A stretch of DNA of 64,000 bases from Phycisphaerae bacterium (GCA_028285035.1 JANQQF010000087.1:124001-188000), one strand, 5' to 3'; positions 32,344-42,242 are shown, counted from the first letter of the stretch. Made by a program: numbers and translations. The notes: generated by a model not told the origin, from the letters alone.

Positions 32344-33381
32344 TCATTGTGTTGTGGTTGGGTTACCCGTCGATACAGGCAGATGAGATCGAATTTGGGC
32401 AAAATTGTCCTGAGAAAACAAAAATGGGATCACGCCTACTAAGCTAAAAAGGGTTGTTGTAATGAGAAAGAAATTGAAAACATCTGCGCCCCCCATCAAA
32501 CCAAAGCCATTAAAAAGCAAATCAAAGACGAAATGCCCTACCCCGATTCCGCCCGGCGCAATTGGCAAAATCGTAGTCAAAAGACCAATGGCAAAAATCG
32601 CTGCCATCAACTGAAATTCAATCCCCTGTGAGGTGATCGCTTGTGTGATTACAACGAAAAAAAGAATATTTAGCAGTTGGATAAAAATTGATAGAGTCAA
32701 GCCACTGGCTAGATGCTGTTTATTATCCCGAGTCAATTTAATAGTCTTAGCTATTGTGGCGAAGAACGGCCAGCGACTTTCTATTTTTCGATATGGCGTA
32801 AGGAGGGTCTCTGGGAAGCTAAGGGGTACTACTATTATAAATAAACCGATCAACGAAATGAATAGCCATAGTCCAACTAGTAATATTGGGAGGTAGGCAT
32901 AATCAAGAGCTAACCATTCATCTAAATTTAGAAGGACGGCAATGGCCCCGCAACAAATAATAGCGTAGAGGCCCAGCGCCCGATCGACAAAAACAGTGAG
33001 ATAGGCTAAGTGCTTTTCAGTCGATAGGGTATGCTGCCTCCCAAAAAGATAAGCTTTCCAAATATCGCCACCAATTCCCCCTGGCAGCCAGGTACTGATA
33101 AAAATACCTGTAGCGTGAGTCTTCGCTGCAAAGAGAAAAGGGAGATTGAGATTAAATATTTTCGAAATTCTTTGCCAACGCCAGGCCACAAGCAACACGA
33201 AGCTAAACCCCCAAATGATAAATAACCAAATGATGAGAAGTGGTTGTTGTAAGGCCGTGAGTTGTCGCTGGAAGTCAAATCGGCCATTGACAACAAGGAA
33301 GTAAATAAGTAGCCCCGCGATTAATATCTTTATTACTATAATCGCATATTTTTTCACCCTATTTTGCTGTTTAGGTGGCAT
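32344..33381 (-). CDS. UPF0104/lysylphosphatidylglycerol-synthase-like membrane protein
   Basis: 345 residues with about eight transmembrane segments and the family signatures STWLPGGIGGDIWKAYLFGR and LPIAPGGIGVGHFVFDLLF (PGGxG). The UPF0104 family is the membrane half of MprF and includes lipid flippase-like proteins and membrane-anchored partners of glycolipid synthesis. The start at 33381 overlaps the preceding gene by 11 bases, so it is translationally coupled. It is the last gene of a four-gene operon with a GT2, an ATP-grasp ligase and a small membrane protein. That suggests a product moved to, or modified at, the cell surface. Specific substrate unknown. Confidence 0.88.
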   Translation of the reverse strand: MPPKQQNRVKKYAIIVIKILIAGLLIYFLVVNGRFDFQRQLTALQQPLLIIWLFIIWGFSFVLLVAWRWQRISKIFNLNLPFLFAAKTHATGIFISTWLPGGIGGDIWKAYLFGRQHTLSTEKHLAYLTVFVDRALGLYAIICCGAIAVLLNLDEWLALDYAYLPILLVGLWLFISLIGLFIIVVPLSFPETLLTPYRKIESRWPFFATIAKTIKLTRDNKQHLASGLTLSIFIQLLNILFFVVITQAITSQGIEFQLMAAIFAIGLLTTILPIAPGGIGVGHFVFDLLFNGFGLMGGADVFNFFLITTTLFSLVGVIPFLFSQDNFAQIRSHLPVSTGNPTTTQ

Positions 33382-34045
33382 TTTCACGATCAAGCCTACT
33401 GTTGAAGAATGAGAAGCCTCTCGCAGACGAACCTCGCCGGAAAGGATAGAACATAACAAGAGCGGCTAGAGCAATATGGACGGCAATAAAAACATAAGCT
33501 TCATACAAAGTCACTGGTCGACCCACCCGAACGGTCATATGCGAAGCCCATTCCCAGACCTGAGGCATCCCTGCCCAATTTGGGTCGTATTGACTGCTTA
33601 GCAATAAGAAGGCGAGATCTTCAATACCGGAAATCATTAATAACAACATCGCAAACGATAATCTAATTGTTGTCCCAGTAGACCCACCGCCCATTCGGTA
33701 AGAAAACGCCAAGGACAGAATGATATACGGAACCGTCAACAACATTGTTTGATACATTACCTCAAACTCATTTGAATAGTAAAAAAGTGTGGGAACAAAA
33801 TAGCAAAAAAAGCCAAGAAACGTGATCGGTACACTAAGTAAACTGAGTGGTTTTCTTACGGCCTCATCAAAGTCGAGATAGGCAACGCTGATGGTCGCAA
33901 ACACAAAGGGCAACAGTTTAAACAAAAAGACACCGAGGGAAGGAATTTCTTTCTCCATCGATACTTGGGTTAGGATAAAAAGTGTCAAAACTATCGTAAT
34001 AAATAGAAAAATCAACGAGATTAAATTCTTACGTAAGTTTGTCAT
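33371..34045 (-). CDS. Hypothetical multi-pass membrane protein
   Basis: About 224 residues with six predicted membrane segments (for example LISLIFLFITIVLTLFIL, LPFVFATISVAYL, PYIILSLAFSY, FAMLLLMISGIEDLAFLL, AYVFIAVHIALAALVMFYPF). No family is recognised. The start at 34045 overlaps the ATP-grasp stop by 17 bases; a start 12 bases upstream is also possible, and the first membrane segment follows either way. Middle of the GT2/ATP-grasp/UPF0104 operon, so it probably belongs to the same surface-modification function, perhaps as an anchor or translocation partner. Confidence 0.75.
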   Translation of the reverse strand: MTNLRKNLISLIFLFITIVLTLFILTQVSMEKEIPSLGVFLFKLLPFVFATISVAYLDFDEAVRKPLSLLSVPITFLGFFCYFVPTLFYYSNEFEVMYQTMLLTVPYIILSLAFSYRMGGGSTGTTIRLSFAMLLLMISGIEDLAFLLLSSQYDPNWAGMPQVWEWASHMTVRVGRPVTLYEAYVFIAVHIALAALVMFYPFRRGSSARGFSFFNSRLDRENAT

Positions 34046-35258
34046 TAAGAAATGCATTCTTATTCTCCACACATATTTTTAAGGTTTGTTCAACGATTCT
34101 CATTTTTTGATAAAGTTCGCTGGCAGAATCCCCTTCGATAACCAGATAGCCAAGCTTATGGGATCCCTCTTTAAATTTTTTAACGAATTGGCCTGGTTCA
34201 TAGAACATTTCATAGGTTGTAATAATGTCCTCAGTAAGCAGGGTATCAAAGCCAGTCAAGGCTTTAATGCGTCCCGACATTGTACTAACAATGGTCATGA
34301 GAGCAATATGCTTATAAAAACGAGGCTTCACCGGAATGTATTGCCCGGCATGCAGCCCCAATGACGCATCAATGTAATTTACGCCATAGGCTTGATTCAT
34401 TAAAATACTGATCCCATTGCCACCGGCTCTGGCTCCCATCTCGATAAAATGAATGGCCTTATCCTGATCTCTGATGACAACATCACAGGTGATTGGCCCA
34501 GACCTGATTTCAAGCCCTTGGCATATTTTTTCTACATAATCCTGCATTGTGGCTCGGGTGGTTGTAGGGATATTTGCAGGCATAATGTAATGTAAGGGAA
34601 TCATCAACGGCTCATCGGTCATAATTTTTTGCGCAACAGTCATAAATTCAACTTGAGAGTCGCGTAGAAAGGCATCCACCGAACAGTGAGTCCCAACCAC
34701 CAGTTCTTCGCAGACAACAATTTTGGTTGGGGAAAAAGATTGGGCCAGGTTAAGGGCCTGTTCAAGTTCGGCTGTTGAGTTGACAACCCGTACTCCCTTG
34801 CTCCCCGAACTATCGTTGGGTTTAACGACAAATGGGTAGGTCCAATTTTTCACACTTTCTTTAAGCTCAGCGAGATTATCGCTTCTAATATGGGTATGAT
34901 GAGGCAGCCCAACATTTTGCAGCGTGTCTAAAAAATAGCCCTTATTCATGGACCCCTGTACTGACCCCATCGAGACCTTTTTCGGAGTGCCGAAGGTTTT
35001 TGCCAAATAATATTCGCTTAAACGGGCTGCATCACTAGCTGGGCTGTAGATGGCATCAATTTTTCGCCCCTTCAGGATTCCCTCTATCTTCTCATAATTC
35101 CTCACACTCACTGGATAAGTCTCATCTGCGAACCTGAAGGCAAATGCGTCAGGATTACCATCAAAGCTGATGATATAAAAGTCCATCTCACGAGCAGTCC
35201 GATATGAAGGAGACTGATCGACACTTGCTCCTAGAAAAACAATGGTTGGATTACTCAT
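34029..35258 (-). CDS. ATP-grasp domain ligase
   Basis: 409 residues of ATP-grasp fold: N-terminal Rossmann-like part (IVFLGASVDQSPSYRTAREM), then ATP-binding PFVVKPNDSSGSKGVRVVN and metal/ATP residues IHFIEMGARAGGNGI. Such enzymes join a carboxylate to an amine or thiol through an acyl-phosphate; homologues make dipeptides, alanine esters or carbamoyl groups. The start at 35258 makes an ATGA overlap with the GT2 stop. An ATG nine bases upstream is less likely. In operon with a glycosyltransferase and two membrane proteins it may attach an amino acid to a glycolipid, but that is inference. Confidence 0.9.
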   Translation of the reverse strand: MSNPTIVFLGASVDQSPSYRTAREMDFYIISFDGNPDAFAFRFADETYPVSVRNYEKIEGILKGRKIDAIYSPASDAARLSEYYLAKTFGTPKKVSMGSVQGSMNKGYFLDTLQNVGLPHHTHIRSDNLAELKESVKNWTYPFVVKPNDSSGSKGVRVVNSTAELEQALNLAQSFSPTKIVVCEELVVGTHCSVDAFLRDSQVEFMTVAQKIMTDEPLMIPLHYIMPANIPTTTRATMQDYVEKICQGLEIRSGPITCDVVIRDQDKAIHFIEMGARAGGNGISILMNQAYGVNYIDASLGLHAGQYIPVKPRFYKHIALMTIVSTMSGRIKALTGFDTLLTEDIITTYEMFYEPGQFVKKFKEGSHKLGYLVIEGDSASELYQKMRIVEQTLKICVENKNAFLNDKLT

Positions 35259-36190
35259 ATCGCCCATCGCTCCACTTCTTCATCCAAAGAGACACACTCA
35301 AACTCATATAGGTCATCAGTGGGATCAATCGGAACGTTTGCCTCTCGGATGAGGTACAAATTTTGAAAGGTAGCTTCATCGACCATGCGGGCAATGTAAC
35401 TGGCATTGAGCCAGAGACCAAAAGCAAAGCAGATTGCACTGAGGGCCAGGGCTAGATTTAAGGGGAGGATTACAAAGAAAATTCCAACAATCGCAGTGAG
35501 ACAAAGAAAGAAATTTAACGGCACCAGCGAATGGCCAATAAACAAATCCATCGTCGCCTGGATCGATCTAATCAAATTGAATTTCGATTTGCCAGCCAGA
35601 CGGGGGTGATGGACGACTTCGACAAAGGTATATTTAGCCCCAACAGCCAAACACTCTGGCAGAAAGTAAGGGCGGGCTGTTTTTTTATGAATAATTTTTT
35701 TAGCAACCCGACTATCGATAATCCGAAAAGTTGAAGCACCTTGCGGCATTTTTATATTGAGAATATGAGAAGCAACAAAATGTTGACTGATTGACCCCCA
35801 TTTTTTAAGCAGGCTATCCTGTCGATTCTGGCGTAGGGCAAAAACAATATCATAGCCTTGCTGTACTTTATCAATGAGTTTGGGAATTTCCTCTGGCGGT
35901 GATTGGAGATCAGCATCAAGCTGGATAATCCACTGTTTGGTGGCATATTTGAAGCCAGCCCGAAAGGCTGCCTCCAAGCCAAAATTCTGGGAAAAGGAGA
36001 TATATCTAACCCGTCTATCAGAGGCGGCAAGTTCCTTAATGAGGATCAAGGTTTTGTCACTACTTCCATCATCAATAAAAATGATTTCAAACTCATCAAA
36101 TTGAGCGAACTGTTGACACACCCGATCATAAAGCAGGCTGATATTCTGCTCTTCATTGAAGCAGGGGACAACGACACTGAAGCTAGCCAT
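35255..36190 (-). CDS. Glycosyltransferase family 2, DPM1/ArnC-like, with C-terminal membrane segments
   Basis: 311 residues. GT2 catalytic domain 1-220: SVVVPCFNEEQNISLLYD, FEIIFIDDGSSDKT and the LDADLQSPPEE (DxD) motif, followed by a C-terminal hydrophobic pair (about 230-280) that anchors it in the membrane, like polyprenyl-phosphate sugar synthases. It would transfer a sugar to a polyprenyl phosphate at the inner face. AAGGAGTCCCTGT sets the start at 36190; an upstream ATG at 36220 is not supported. First gene of the operon. The acidic tail DPTDDLYEFECVSLDEEVER after the last membrane segment is unusual for the family. Confidence 0.9.
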   Translation of the reverse strand: MASFSVVVPCFNEEQNISLLYDRVCQQFAQFDEFEIIFIDDGSSDKTLILIKELAASDRRVRYISFSQNFGLEAAFRAGFKYATKQWIIQLDADLQSPPEEIPKLIDKVQQGYDIVFALRQNRQDSLLKKWGSISQHFVASHILNIKMPQGASTFRIIDSRVAKKIIHKKTARPYFLPECLAVGAKYTFVEVVHHPRLAGKSKFNLIRSIQATMDLFIGHSLVPLNFFLCLTAIVGIFFVILPLNLALALSAICFAFGLWLNASYIARMVDEATFQNLYLIREANVPIDPTDDLYEFECVSLDEEVERWAI

Positions 36191-36551
36191 ACAGGGACTC
36201 CTTATATAAATTTTTAGCAAGAATATTGTGCGAGGGTGTACTACACCGTTCCATTCAACTGGGTCGGGTACAATTCTTATGACGGAAATTCAAAGGTAGT
36301 GAAGTCTAAGGTCGAAATGGGGTTCAGCTAACAGAGGTCTTCTAAACTAATATGATCAACAACAAAGGTTGGTCACGATCTTACAGCTTTTTAGCGTAAT
36401 TGAAAAATTTACTCAGTCTATCTGGTCAAAATAGATATGATTAGTGTAGAAAAAACCATTTATCTTTTATCACACTTCTACTTTTTTATACGTTATCTTG
36501 ATTACAGCTTTTCAGAAATTTCCTAATTGATAGAGGAAGACATTGAGGATT
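36191..36551. other. AT-rich intergenic region
   Basis: About 360 bases without a gene. It contains a small inverted repeat (GGTGTA-c-TACACC, 36235-36247) 45 bases upstream of the glycosyltransferase start, which could be an operator. I see no convincing promoter or terminator in the rest. Confidence 0.5.
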
Positions 36552-37505
36552 TCAAGCCCCTTCATCCGTAGCTAGTCCTTGCAACTCATCATAAAATTGT
36601 TGCAGCAAATTAATGGTTTCTTCAATTTCATCATCAGCTAGCTCTGACCACGGGGCATAGAAATATTCATCGGTTAACTGTTCAACCTTCTGCCAGATTT
36701 GTTGACCTAAATCACTCACTTCATAACGATCTGCGTCATTAGAACTAACCACCCAGCCTTTTTCTTGAAGCGCGTGGAGGGCAGCAGCATAATCACTCCG
36801 TGAATAGCCACGGAATATTAGAGCATCGTACACCTCATTCGCAGTTGTCGCTTGCCCTGAATGAATCAGGCTGAACGCTTCCCAAACATAGCCTTCAACC
36901 GCTTGAGCCTGCCAAGCGGCCATATGCGCGTCATCCCGAAAGGCATTGAAGTCCGAGAAGTATTGATTGATCCTGACCAGTGGCGCAGATCCTTCAGACG
37001 GGGCGCGATTTCGGGAGTGGGCTAAACACCAATTTCCTGGTGGCGTACTTGATTTCAGGCTTAACTCGATAATTTGCTCTAATCGTGCCAGCAATTGGTT
37101 CATCGTCTCGGTAGGCAGTGATGGGTTCGCCGTCGATAATAATTGATTAATCCCATCTTGGCGCTGGTTGATCAGAGTACGCCCGGCCGAGGTTAAATGA
37201 TACGCCTCATCCATTCGGTCCAGCCACCCCTCGCCTGCCAGCATCTCAAGAATAGCCTGGACTATCCGCTCGGAGGCATAAATATCACGCACCCGAAGAT
37301 TCTCAACCGTGAGCGGCTCTGGATCAAACTCAGCCGCTTGGATCATAAACCAACCTGGACTTTCGGCATGGCCTGATCTTATTTGTAACAACGGGGGCAA
37401 TGAGGGCAAATCTGCTAGACGTTGTGGTTCAATCGCTTTGATGGTAGCAAAGATTTGCCCTTGTGTTTGCTGGGTTAGATCATAAAGGCTTGAGTTTAGT
37501 TTCAT
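36552..37505 (-). CDS. SCO6745/SalK-like winged-helix protein
   Basis: 317 residues with two helical/winged-helix stretches: RIVQAILEMLAGEGWLDRMD, then YHLTSAGRTLI near the N-terminus, and a second MarR-like one near 215-275 (ALHALQEKGWV). The end has FYAPWSELADDEIEE, the YxxPWxxL motif of MarR-type regulators and of the SalK/SCO6745 family. Homologues are poorly characterised; none has a confirmed function that I can name. GGAACGCA precedes the start at 37505. It is a monocistronic unit near the PaaK-like gene on the same strand, and may regulate it. Confidence 0.7.
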   Translation of the reverse strand: MKLNSSLYDLTQQTQGQIFATIKAIEPQRLADLPSLPPLLQIRSGHAESPGWFMIQAAEFDPEPLTVENLRVRDIYASERIVQAILEMLAGEGWLDRMDEAYHLTSAGRTLINQRQDGINQLLSTANPSLPTETMNQLLARLEQIIELSLKSSTPPGNWCLAHSRNRAPSEGSAPLVRINQYFSDFNAFRDDAHMAAWQAQAVEGYVWEAFSLIHSGQATTANEVYDALIFRGYSRSDYAAALHALQEKGWVVSSNDADRYEVSDLGQQIWQKVEQLTDEYFYAPWSELADDEIEETINLLQQFYDELQGLATDEGA

Positions 37506-37663
37506 TGCGTTCCTCGCCACACTCAACGTCAATTTTCGGCAAGTTTCGCCATTGATTTAGGCGAGTAGGAGTGGTGTAAGGTGAAATATTACACCAAGTC
37601 TTTGTAATGAGCCTCAGAAGCTGTTTTAAAGCCTAACTTCGCCAGAGGTTTTCACTTTCATCC

Positions 37664-38950
37664 TCACCGTCGATCAACAAAACGAGGCGGTTTAACCGCC
37701 CCTTCAAACAACTTGGCAATCGTGCCTCGCTCAGAAATTTCAACCTCAGGAGTTACTTCGAAGGTTGTTTTGATCTGATCCTGCAATTGATTGATTATCA
37801 TCGCGGCGTCGGTATCGTCAGCAATCTCGACCTGAACTCGCAACAGATCAAGCCCATCTTGGGCAACCGCCTCCACGCGAAAATCGGCCACAGTGGGGAT
37901 ACCAAACATCATATCCTCAAATTCGGTGTGCCCGATATTGATGCCACGTACTTTGAAGAAGCCAGCGGTGCGATGGGCGTGTTTGACCACAGGGAAGACA
38001 GCGAACGGCCCTTCACCAGGTACATTCTCGTGCATCGTCACAATATCGCCTGTATTCCAGCGCAAAAACGGGGTAGCATTGTTGGTTGCCAGAGGTGTCA
38101 CGACTAACACCCCCTGCTCGCCATCAGCGACAGGAGTCAATGTTTCGGGGTCAAGCACTTCCAAATAATTAAAATCAGACCAAATGCGAAAGCCGTTCCG
38201 CCGTTCATCCTCCGAAGCCATCATCATTGCTTCGGTCATACCAAAAGAGTCGTAGACTGTCGCACCCCATTCCGTCTCAAGCTTGGTTCGTTTCGCCTGT
38301 GACAACGGCTCGGCAGTGCAGATAATCTTGGAAACGCCCAAGTCGGCAATCTTGAGATTTTGGTTGGCGGCGACATTGGACAAATGCAGGCCATAACTAC
38401 TCATTCCTACCCAGATATCCGGTTTGAACATCTTAAGAAATTCGATTTGTAAATGGGAGGGCAGCGAGGTGCCTGCGCCCGCCCAAACCGCGCCAACGCC
38501 GTAGGCTTCGGCGGCACGCGCCATCAAGTGTCCCGCTGGATGAATGCCTAGCGGAAGAGAGACGTGGGCGATGTCTTCGGCGGTCGCGCCGGTGCAGGCA
38601 TAAACGCGTTGAAAGCCGATCAAGGCGTAGTGAATGTCCTGTTGGGTGCGGGGGTAAAACAAGGGTTTGCCCGTCGATCCACCGGAACGCCAATACTCGA
38701 CGATTTCCTTTCGATCCGCAATCATAAAATCTCGCTGGAAGGCTTCGGTCGATAATGCCCGGAGTTGTGATTTTTCCAGCACCGGAATTTTTTGCCACTC
38801 TACTGGATCATCCAAACGATTGAGATCAATATCATCCAGTTTACCTTGCCAAAACGGGGCTTGGCGGGCGCGTTCCACGGCTTGCCGTTTGCCCTCATTC
38901 TGTGTTTTCAACAAAGTTACTTTGTCTTTGGGAATTAAAAGATCACGCAT
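37664..38950 (-). CDS. Phenylacetate-CoA-ligase-like adenylate-forming enzyme
   Basis: 428 residues, the usual PaaK size, with the phosphate-binding SGGSTGKPLFY (near 86) and YDSFGMTEAMMMASED (acyl-adenylate binding), then RWNTGDIV and a short C-terminal domain with GINIGHTEFED. It would activate an aryl or small carboxylic acid with ATP and then CoA. The cytosolic enzyme starts at 38950, set by AAGGAGACAAACCA. Not near other aromatic-degradation genes, so the acid is unknown. PaaK-like proteins also appear in surface-polysaccharide or secondary-metabolite loci, which the adjacent glycosyltransferase operon leaves open. Confidence 0.88.
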   Translation of the reverse strand: MRDLLIPKDKVTLLKTQNEGKRQAVERARQAPFWQGKLDDIDLNRLDDPVEWQKIPVLEKSQLRALSTEAFQRDFMIADRKEIVEYWRSGGSTGKPLFYPRTQQDIHYALIGFQRVYACTGATAEDIAHVSLPLGIHPAGHLMARAAEAYGVGAVWAGAGTSLPSHLQIEFLKMFKPDIWVGMSSYGLHLSNVAANQNLKIADLGVSKIICTAEPLSQAKRTKLETEWGATVYDSFGMTEAMMMASEDERRNGFRIWSDFNYLEVLDPETLTPVADGEQGVLVVTPLATNNATPFLRWNTGDIVTMHENVPGEGPFAVFPVVKHAHRTAGFFKVRGINIGHTEFEDMMFGIPTVADFRVEAVAQDGLDLLRVQVEIADDTDAAMIINQLQDQIKTTFEVTPEVEISERGTIAKLFEGAVKPPRFVDRR

Positions 38951-39207
38951 TGGTTTGTCTCCTTGTGGAATTTTCATATCTTATCATTGATGGGTTACTA
39001 TCGCAATGAGTTCGGAAAAATCCCATTTATATTATAATGCCAAGATAAAGCTAGCTCATAACAAACTGTGATATTCTAATTAGCTTCAAAATTAGCAAAG
39101 AGTTAAACTAATTCCGCTAATTTTCAGGTTTCTTTTCGTGTTAATTCGTGTAATTCGTTGCAATAAGATTTAAGCAGTTTGATCGTGTTAATGCTCAAGG
39201 AGATATG

Positions 39208-40287
39208 ATGCAGAGAAGAAATATTTGGGGAGTTTTAATTATTATGACATTGCTGATTGGATGTAACTCGGCCAACGAGACAGAATCGTCGGCTCCGTTA
39301 GCAGATATTCAAGAGCCTACACCAACTACCGTCGCGGTTGCTCCCACACAAGAGGATGTCGCGACCACCGCCCCAACCGTCACCGCAACAGTGGAGATCA
39401 ACGAGCCAACATCGACAACTGAACCGACTAAAGTCGCTACTGAACCCGCACCATCCCCGCAACCAGAAGAATTAGCCGCGACAGCTACCGATGAGTCAGT
39501 CACAGAGCCTGAGGTTCTGCCTATCTTCGACACCCATATTCACTACAGCGATGACGCCTGGCTTGAATATACGCCTGAGGAAATTATCGAGAAGTTAGAG
39601 CGGGCTGAGGTACCACGGGCGCTCTTTTCCAGCTCGCCTGATGAAGGCACACGAATGTTGTACGAATTAGATCCCGACCGCATTGTACCCTCATTGCGCC
39701 CCTATCATGGTCAGGTCACCTCAAGCAATTGGTTTGAGGATGTGACGATTTTATCCTATTTCAGAGATCGCTTGGAGACTCCAGTTTATGAGGGCATCGG
39801 TGAGTTTCACATTCATCTTAATGAAGATGCCGACTCGCCCATCATTCAGGAAACAGTGGCCCTAGCCATCGAACAAGATCTGATCTTGCAAATTCACACC
39901 AAAGCCCCTGCTATTGATACTATTTTTGGTTATGCCCCGGAGGCCAAAATTTTGTGGGGACACGCAGGCTTGAGTGAGCCGCCCGAGGTAGTGATGGCGA
40001 TGCTGGATAAGTATGAAAATCTGTGGATCGATACCTCGCTACGGCAAGGACAGATTGCCCCAAATGGTGTGTTAGACCCAACTTGGGAGGCTCTGTTCCT
40101 CAAACACCCCGACCGAGTTACGATCGGGAGTGATACCTGGATTCCATCGCGCTGGGGGGTCTATCAAGAAATTATCGAGTATGATCGAGTCTGGCTCGAC
40201 CAATTGCCCCCCGACATCGCCCGCCAAATCGCCTACGGCAATGCCGTTCGGCTGTTTGGGGCAGGGCCGCATGAGCATTTGGAGTAA
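39208..40287 (+). CDS. Amidohydrolase-family lipoprotein
   Basis: 359-residue precursor. Signal peptide and lipobox LLIGC, then a long Thr/Pro/Glu-rich spacer (about 25-105) typical of surface-anchored lipoproteins. Then an amidohydrolase-2-type (TIM-barrel) domain with FDTHIHYSDDAW (HxH), GEFHIHL, LQIHTKAP, GHAGLSEPPE and IGSDTW. These are the metal-binding positions in order. AAGGAG is five bases before the second ATG (39208), preferred over the ATG at 39205. It probably hydrolyses or decarboxylates a small compound outside the membrane. Ends exactly where the convergent MFS gene ends. Confidence 0.85.
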   Translation: MQRRNIWGVLIIMTLLIGCNSANETESSAPLADIQEPTPTTVAVAPTQEDVATTAPTVTATVEINEPTSTTEPTKVATEPAPSPQPEELAATATDESVTEPEVLPIFDTHIHYSDDAWLEYTPEEIIEKLERAEVPRALFSSSPDEGTRMLYELDPDRIVPSLRPYHGQVTSSNWFEDVTILSYFRDRLETPVYEGIGEFHIHLNEDADSPIIQETVALAIEQDLILQIHTKAPAIDTIFGYAPEAKILWGHAGLSEPPEVVMAMLDKYENLWIDTSLRQGQIAPNGVLDPTWEALFLKHPDRVTIGSDTWIPSRWGVYQEIIEYDRVWLDQLPPDIARQIAYGNAVRLFGAGPHEHLE

Positions 40288-41430
40288 TCATTTTGAGGGG
40301 GAAACGGCTTTAGCTGTGAATATCAGAGTGGCCACAAGAATGGTAATCAGAAATAATGAAATCCGAAGTGATGTACCTTCGGCAATCAAGCCAATAAGTG
40401 GCGGGCCAGCTAGAAACCCTGCATAACCAATCGTTGCTACACTCGCGATGCCTGCGCCGGTTGGAATATTAGGGTAATTGCCTGCTGCACTAAAAGCAAG
40501 GGGTATGATATTGGCTAACCCCAGCCCAATCGCAGCAAACCCGACGAGCACAATCATTGGATTCGTAGCGATTACAGCGGTCAGTAAGCCCAGGGTAGCT
40601 ACCAGTCCACCGATTCTGACGATACTGATAGGGGTCCAGATGGAAGTGAGCCGATCCCCAACCAGACGGCCAATTGTCATTGTTAGAGAGAAAGCGGCAA
40701 AGCCCAGCGCAGCAAAGGCCGCATCTGTGTTCAAAACCTTGGTCAAGTAGACAGCACTCCAATCCGCCATTGCCCCTTCGGCGATGGCGGCGCTAAAGGC
40801 CACCGCACCCAACGGCCACAAGGCCCGCTCGGGGATACGAAACACTGCTTCGCCCTCCGAAGCCTCAGGTTTAATTGGCAATAAATATCGAGCCACAATC
40901 AACATCACGCCACTAAACAAAATTGAAATAATCAGAAAGTGAAGGAATGGGGTCAATGCTGAAATTGAAGCCATCCCTGCCCCAATCAAGGCTCCAGCCA
41001 AACCACCAACGCTGTAGGCTGCGTGAAACGAGGACATCAGCGGGCGCGCTTCATTGCGTTCTACCAAAATCGCCTGCTCATTCATCGCCACGTCCATGGC
41101 ACTGATCGCCCCACCAAATAGGAACAGAATAAACCACAAAACAACCGCGTACGGAGTGAGTGCAAAAAAAGGCAAGGTCAGGCACATTCCGATAGCACCC
41201 CAGATGGTCACTTTGAGACTACCAAACCGGGCGATCAGCCCCCCCGCCAAAGACAGAGCAACCAGTACGCCAACAGATAATCCCATCAGGATCAAACCGA
41301 GATCACCTTCACTAAGATTCAGCTTTGCTTGTATGGCAGGAATTCGGGAAACCCAAGTGGCTAACAGGGCACCATTGATAAAAAATGCGGTAAGTACAGC
41401 CAATCTAGCTTGGCTCATCGATTTCATCAT
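40288..41430 (-). CDS. MFS transporter, sugar-permease-like
   Basis: 380 residues with 12 predicted membrane segments; the pattern LATWVSRIPAIQAKLNLSEG at the end of the first helix and LGLILMGLSVG are found in the fucose-permease-like and related MFS group. GGAGTAAACTT sets the start at 41430; the frame is open to 41475 but would overlap the DeoR gene. It follows the DeoR-type regulator by 41 bases, so the two form an operon. DeoR proteins usually control sugar or sugar-phosphate use, so a sugar or polyol is a likely substrate. Not proven. Confidence 0.88.
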   Translation of the reverse strand: MMKSMSQARLAVLTAFFINGALLATWVSRIPAIQAKLNLSEGDLGLILMGLSVGVLVALSLAGGLIARFGSLKVTIWGAIGMCLTLPFFALTPYAVVLWFILFLFGGAISAMDVAMNEQAILVERNEARPLMSSFHAAYSVGGLAGALIGAGMASISALTPFLHFLIISILFSGVMLIVARYLLPIKPEASEGEAVFRIPERALWPLGAVAFSAAIAEGAMADWSAVYLTKVLNTDAAFAALGFAAFSLTMTIGRLVGDRLTSIWTPISIVRIGGLVATLGLLTAVIATNPMIVLVGFAAIGLGLANIIPLAFSAAGNYPNIPTGAGIASVATIGYAGFLAGPPLIGLIAEGTSLRISLFLITILVATLIFTAKAVSPSK

Positions 41431-41471
41431 AAGTTTACTCCGTTGATTTAACTCTCTCTGAGGATAGGACA

Positions 41472-42242
41472 TCAACTTGTTTTTAAGATTTGAAGGCCTT
41501 GAGCCTGATAGGGAGCCAGAATATCGTCTGAAATATTACGCTCAGTTACGATATGGGTGATTTGATCTAGGGAAGAAACGACAAAAGGAGAGATTGTACC
41601 CAGCTTATCAGCCGTTGCCGTGGCCACAACATCACTCGATTGAGCAATCATCGTTTGCAAGAGCGCGACCTCTTCATAGCGATTAGCGCTGTAGCCAGCC
41701 TCTGGATGCAGGCTACATACCCCCAAAAAACAGATGTCGGCGTGAAATTGCTTGAGTTGGGTTACTGCCTCAGCATCAACGGTGACCAGCTCCGCCTTGC
41801 TGAGACGCCCACCAATTAAGATGATATCCAGATATTGATATCCAGCTAAATATAACGCAATCTGCGGGCTAATTGTCACTACAGTTGCTCTTAAATTAGA
41901 CGGCAAGTGTTTAGCAATTTCATTGTTTGTAGTGCCCCCACCAAAGATAATAAGTTGATCATTTTGCACTAAATCCTGAGCGGCTTGGGCCAATTTAGCT
42001 TTGGCGGCTGAGGATTGCCCATCTCGCTCACGGTAAGATGTAAGCGGGGGGGCAATGGGCAAGGCCCCCCCATGCACTCGCTTCAACAGCCCTTCTGCTG
42101 CCAAGTCACGTAAATCTCGGCGAATAGTGTCGATCGATACCCCATATCGTTTACTTAGGTCTAAGGCCACGACCTTCCCTTTTTGTCGCAGTTCCTCAAG
42201 AATGCTTTGCCGTCTTTCTTGGGGTAAATCTAATTCTCTCAT
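41472..42242 (-). CDS. DeoR-family transcriptional regulator
   Basis: 256 residues. N-terminal DeoR helix-turn-helix (RRQSILEELRQKGKVVALDL, then SIDTIRRDLRDLAAEGLLKR VHGGA) and C-terminal sugar-phosphate-sensing domain with VTISPQIALYL, IILIGGRLSK and DICFLGVCSLH. The inducer is probably a phosphorylated sugar. The start at 42242 follows GGAGCTAGTCAGT. A perfect palindrome overlapping the -10 region of its promoter (42292-42305) is a likely autoregulatory operator. Co-transcribed with the MFS transporter. Confidence 0.92.
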   Translation of the reverse strand: MRELDLPQERRQSILEELRQKGKVVALDLSKRYGVSIDTIRRDLRDLAAEGLLKRVHGGALPIAPPLTSYRERDGQSSAAKAKLAQAAQDLVQNDQLIIFGGGTTNNEIAKHLPSNLRATVVTISPQIALYLAGYQYLDIILIGGRLSKAELVTVDAEAVTQLKQFHADICFLGVCSLHPEAGYSANRYEEVALLQTMIAQSSDVVATATADKLGTISPFVVSSLDQITHIVTERNISDDILAPYQAQGLQILKTS

